Source of the DNA: Bacteroides sp. CAG:709
GTDB taxonomy: Bacteria; Bacteroidota; Bacteroidia; Bacteroidales; UBA932
Direction: 5' to 3'
Assembly: GCA_000434935.1 (NCBI GenBank)
Contig: FR882190.1
Location: forward strand, 8,318 to 16,123
DNA length: 7,806 bases
Made by a program: the position numbers and the translations under genes. Every line of letters starts with the position of its first letter. The stretch's first letter is position 1. Under the pieces are notes generated by a model that had not been told where the DNA came from, did no database searches, and worked only from the letters and a program-made list of their open reading frames with translations. Below are positions 7,463 through 7,806 of the stretch, piece by piece.

Positions 7463-7494
7463 CAAAAATAACTAAATTTTCGCAGCCGGTCAAA
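7463..7494 (-). promoter_or_regulatory. Consensus Bacteroidota promoter for the DUF5674 cassette
   Basis: On the minus strand, TTTG (plus 7491-7494) is followed after exactly 20 nt by TATTTTTG (plus 7463-7470), a full match to the -33 TTTG / -7 TAnnTTTG promoter of Bacteroides-type sigma factors. Transcription should start around 7455-7458, leaving a leader of about 25-28 nt rich in A and without a Shine-Dalgarno. It is the clearest promoter in the window and probably drives both small genes, perhaps nhaC too, for which I see no separate promoter. Confidence 0.75.
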
Positions 7495-7544
7495 AATATG
7501 ATGTTGTCGCGGTAGTGCGGTGATGCTGAAATATTGATAAATAA

Positions 7545-7575
7545 AACACCCGGTCAAATTGTTTGGCCGGGTGTT
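7545..7575 (-). terminator. Intrinsic terminator of the right-edge gene
   Basis: AACACCCGGTCAAA (7545-7558) pairs with TTTGGCCGGGTGTT (7562-7575) over 14 bp including one G-T wobble, with a 3-nt loop. On the minus strand the stem is followed by TTTTATTTAT, the run expected of a terminator; on the plus strand it is followed by ATAACAT, so minus is the better direction. It sits 38 nt after the TAG at 7614 and about 50 bp before the DUF5674 promoter, so it separates the two transcription units. Confidence 0.85.
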
Positions 7576-7613
7576 ATAACATATTATGTATTATGGATTA
7601 AGATCCGTATATG

Positions 7614-7806
7614 CTAGAAGATTTCATCATTGCTCTCGGAAATATTGAAATCAGGAGCATCATAGTTGTCAGCAGAATTGAAATTCTCTGCTCCTTCAAT
7701 GTTCTCGTCAGCCGGTCTCGGGCCGAATGGCTTTCTGCCGCCTCTGTGGTCGTCGCGTGGACCTCTGCGGTCGTCTCTTGGACCACGTCTGTCATCACGG
7801 CGATCG
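7614..7806 (-). CDS. C-terminal end of an unidentified protein with an Arg/Asp/Gly-rich tail
   Basis: The frame ending in TAG at 7614-7616 is open to the right edge and gives 63 residues with no start in the window. It begins with three heptads of the DDRRGPR type, continues through a basic GGRKPFGPRP stretch, and ends in an acidic, Asn-rich tail finishing SESNDEIF. Such RG/RD-rich disordered tails are common on Bacteroidota RNA-binding proteins such as DEAD-box helicases or pseudouridine synthases, but no catalytic domain is visible, so I do not name it. Three points favour this frame over the overlapping 66-codon frame that starts MMTDVVQ: the amino-acid repeat, the GC content near 55%, and a terminator right after the stop. 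Confidence 0.7.
   Translation of the reverse strand, partial: DRRDDRRGPRDDRRGPRDDHRGGRKPFGPRPADENIEGAENFNSADNYDAPDFNISESNDEIF
7734..7796 (-). repeat. Three 21-bp coding repeats (DDRRGPR-type heptads)
   Basis: Three tandem 21-bp units encode DDRRGPR (7776-7796), DDRRGPR (7755-7775) and DDHRGGR (7734-7754). Three residues (DRR) precede them at 7797-7805, so the array may extend beyond the window. The two identical heptads use different codons for Arg, so the repeat is kept at protein level and is not a very recent duplication. Confidence 0.75.

Noticed and set aside
7431..7493. N-terminal extension of the DUF5674 gene
   Set aside because: The extra 21 codons cover the promoter -7 element and the expected transcript start, and do not match the family opening.
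7598..7798. Minus-strand 66-codon frame starting MMTDVVQ
   Set aside because: Overlaps the partial frame ending at 7614, which shows heptad repeats at protein level and open reading to the window edge; this frame has a Thr/Met-rich composition without repeats of meaning.

Overview
The window looks like chromosomal DNA of a member of the Bacteroidota, probably Bacteroidales. Three things point there. The upstream promoter of one gene matches the phylum's TTTG/TAnnTTTG (-33/-7) promoter with 20 bp spacing. None of the starts has a clear Shine-Dalgarno sequence; A/T-rich leaders precede the ATGs instead. The histidine-degradation enzymes are of the long, eukaryote-like type seen in this phylum. 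Every gene I can support is on the minus strand, so the window is best read from right to left.

From right to left: (1) 7614-7806 is the C-terminal end of an unidentified protein with an Arg/Asp/Gly-rich repetitive tail, closed by a strong intrinsic terminator at 7545-7575. (2) 7092-7430 and 6742-7095 are a two-gene cassette of small proteins. The first is recognised as DUF5674 family. The second is a mostly helical 117-residue protein of unknown function. They overlap by 4 bp (ATGA), share a near-perfect Bacteroidota promoter, and are markedly AT-richer than everything around them. This is the best candidate in the window for an uncharacterised system. (3) 5207-6682 encodes an NhaC-family Na+/H+ antiporter-like membrane carrier, preceded by clustered ACTTG/CAAGT palindromes. 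(4) 3386-5116, 1351-3384 and 1-1344 are a tight operon: fused formiminotransferase-cyclodeaminase (FtcD), urocanate hydratase (HutU) and histidine ammonia-lyase (HutH, cut by the window edge).

Together the three hut genes cover most of the tetrahydrofolate-linked route from histidine to glutamate. HutH makes urocanate, HutU makes imidazolonepropionate, HutI (not in the window, expected nearby, perhaps beyond base 1) would make formiminoglutamate, and FtcD transfers the formimino group to tetrahydrofolate and deaminates it. The NhaC-like carrier just upstream and co-oriented may import histidine or a pathway intermediate, or may manage sodium/proton balance. The 90-bp ftcD leader carries nested inverted repeats that could be regulatory. 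No tRNA, rRNA, CRISPR array or insertion sequence is visible, and no gene-free stretch exceeds 300 bases; the longest is 183 bp (7431-7613), which holds the promoter and terminator described.
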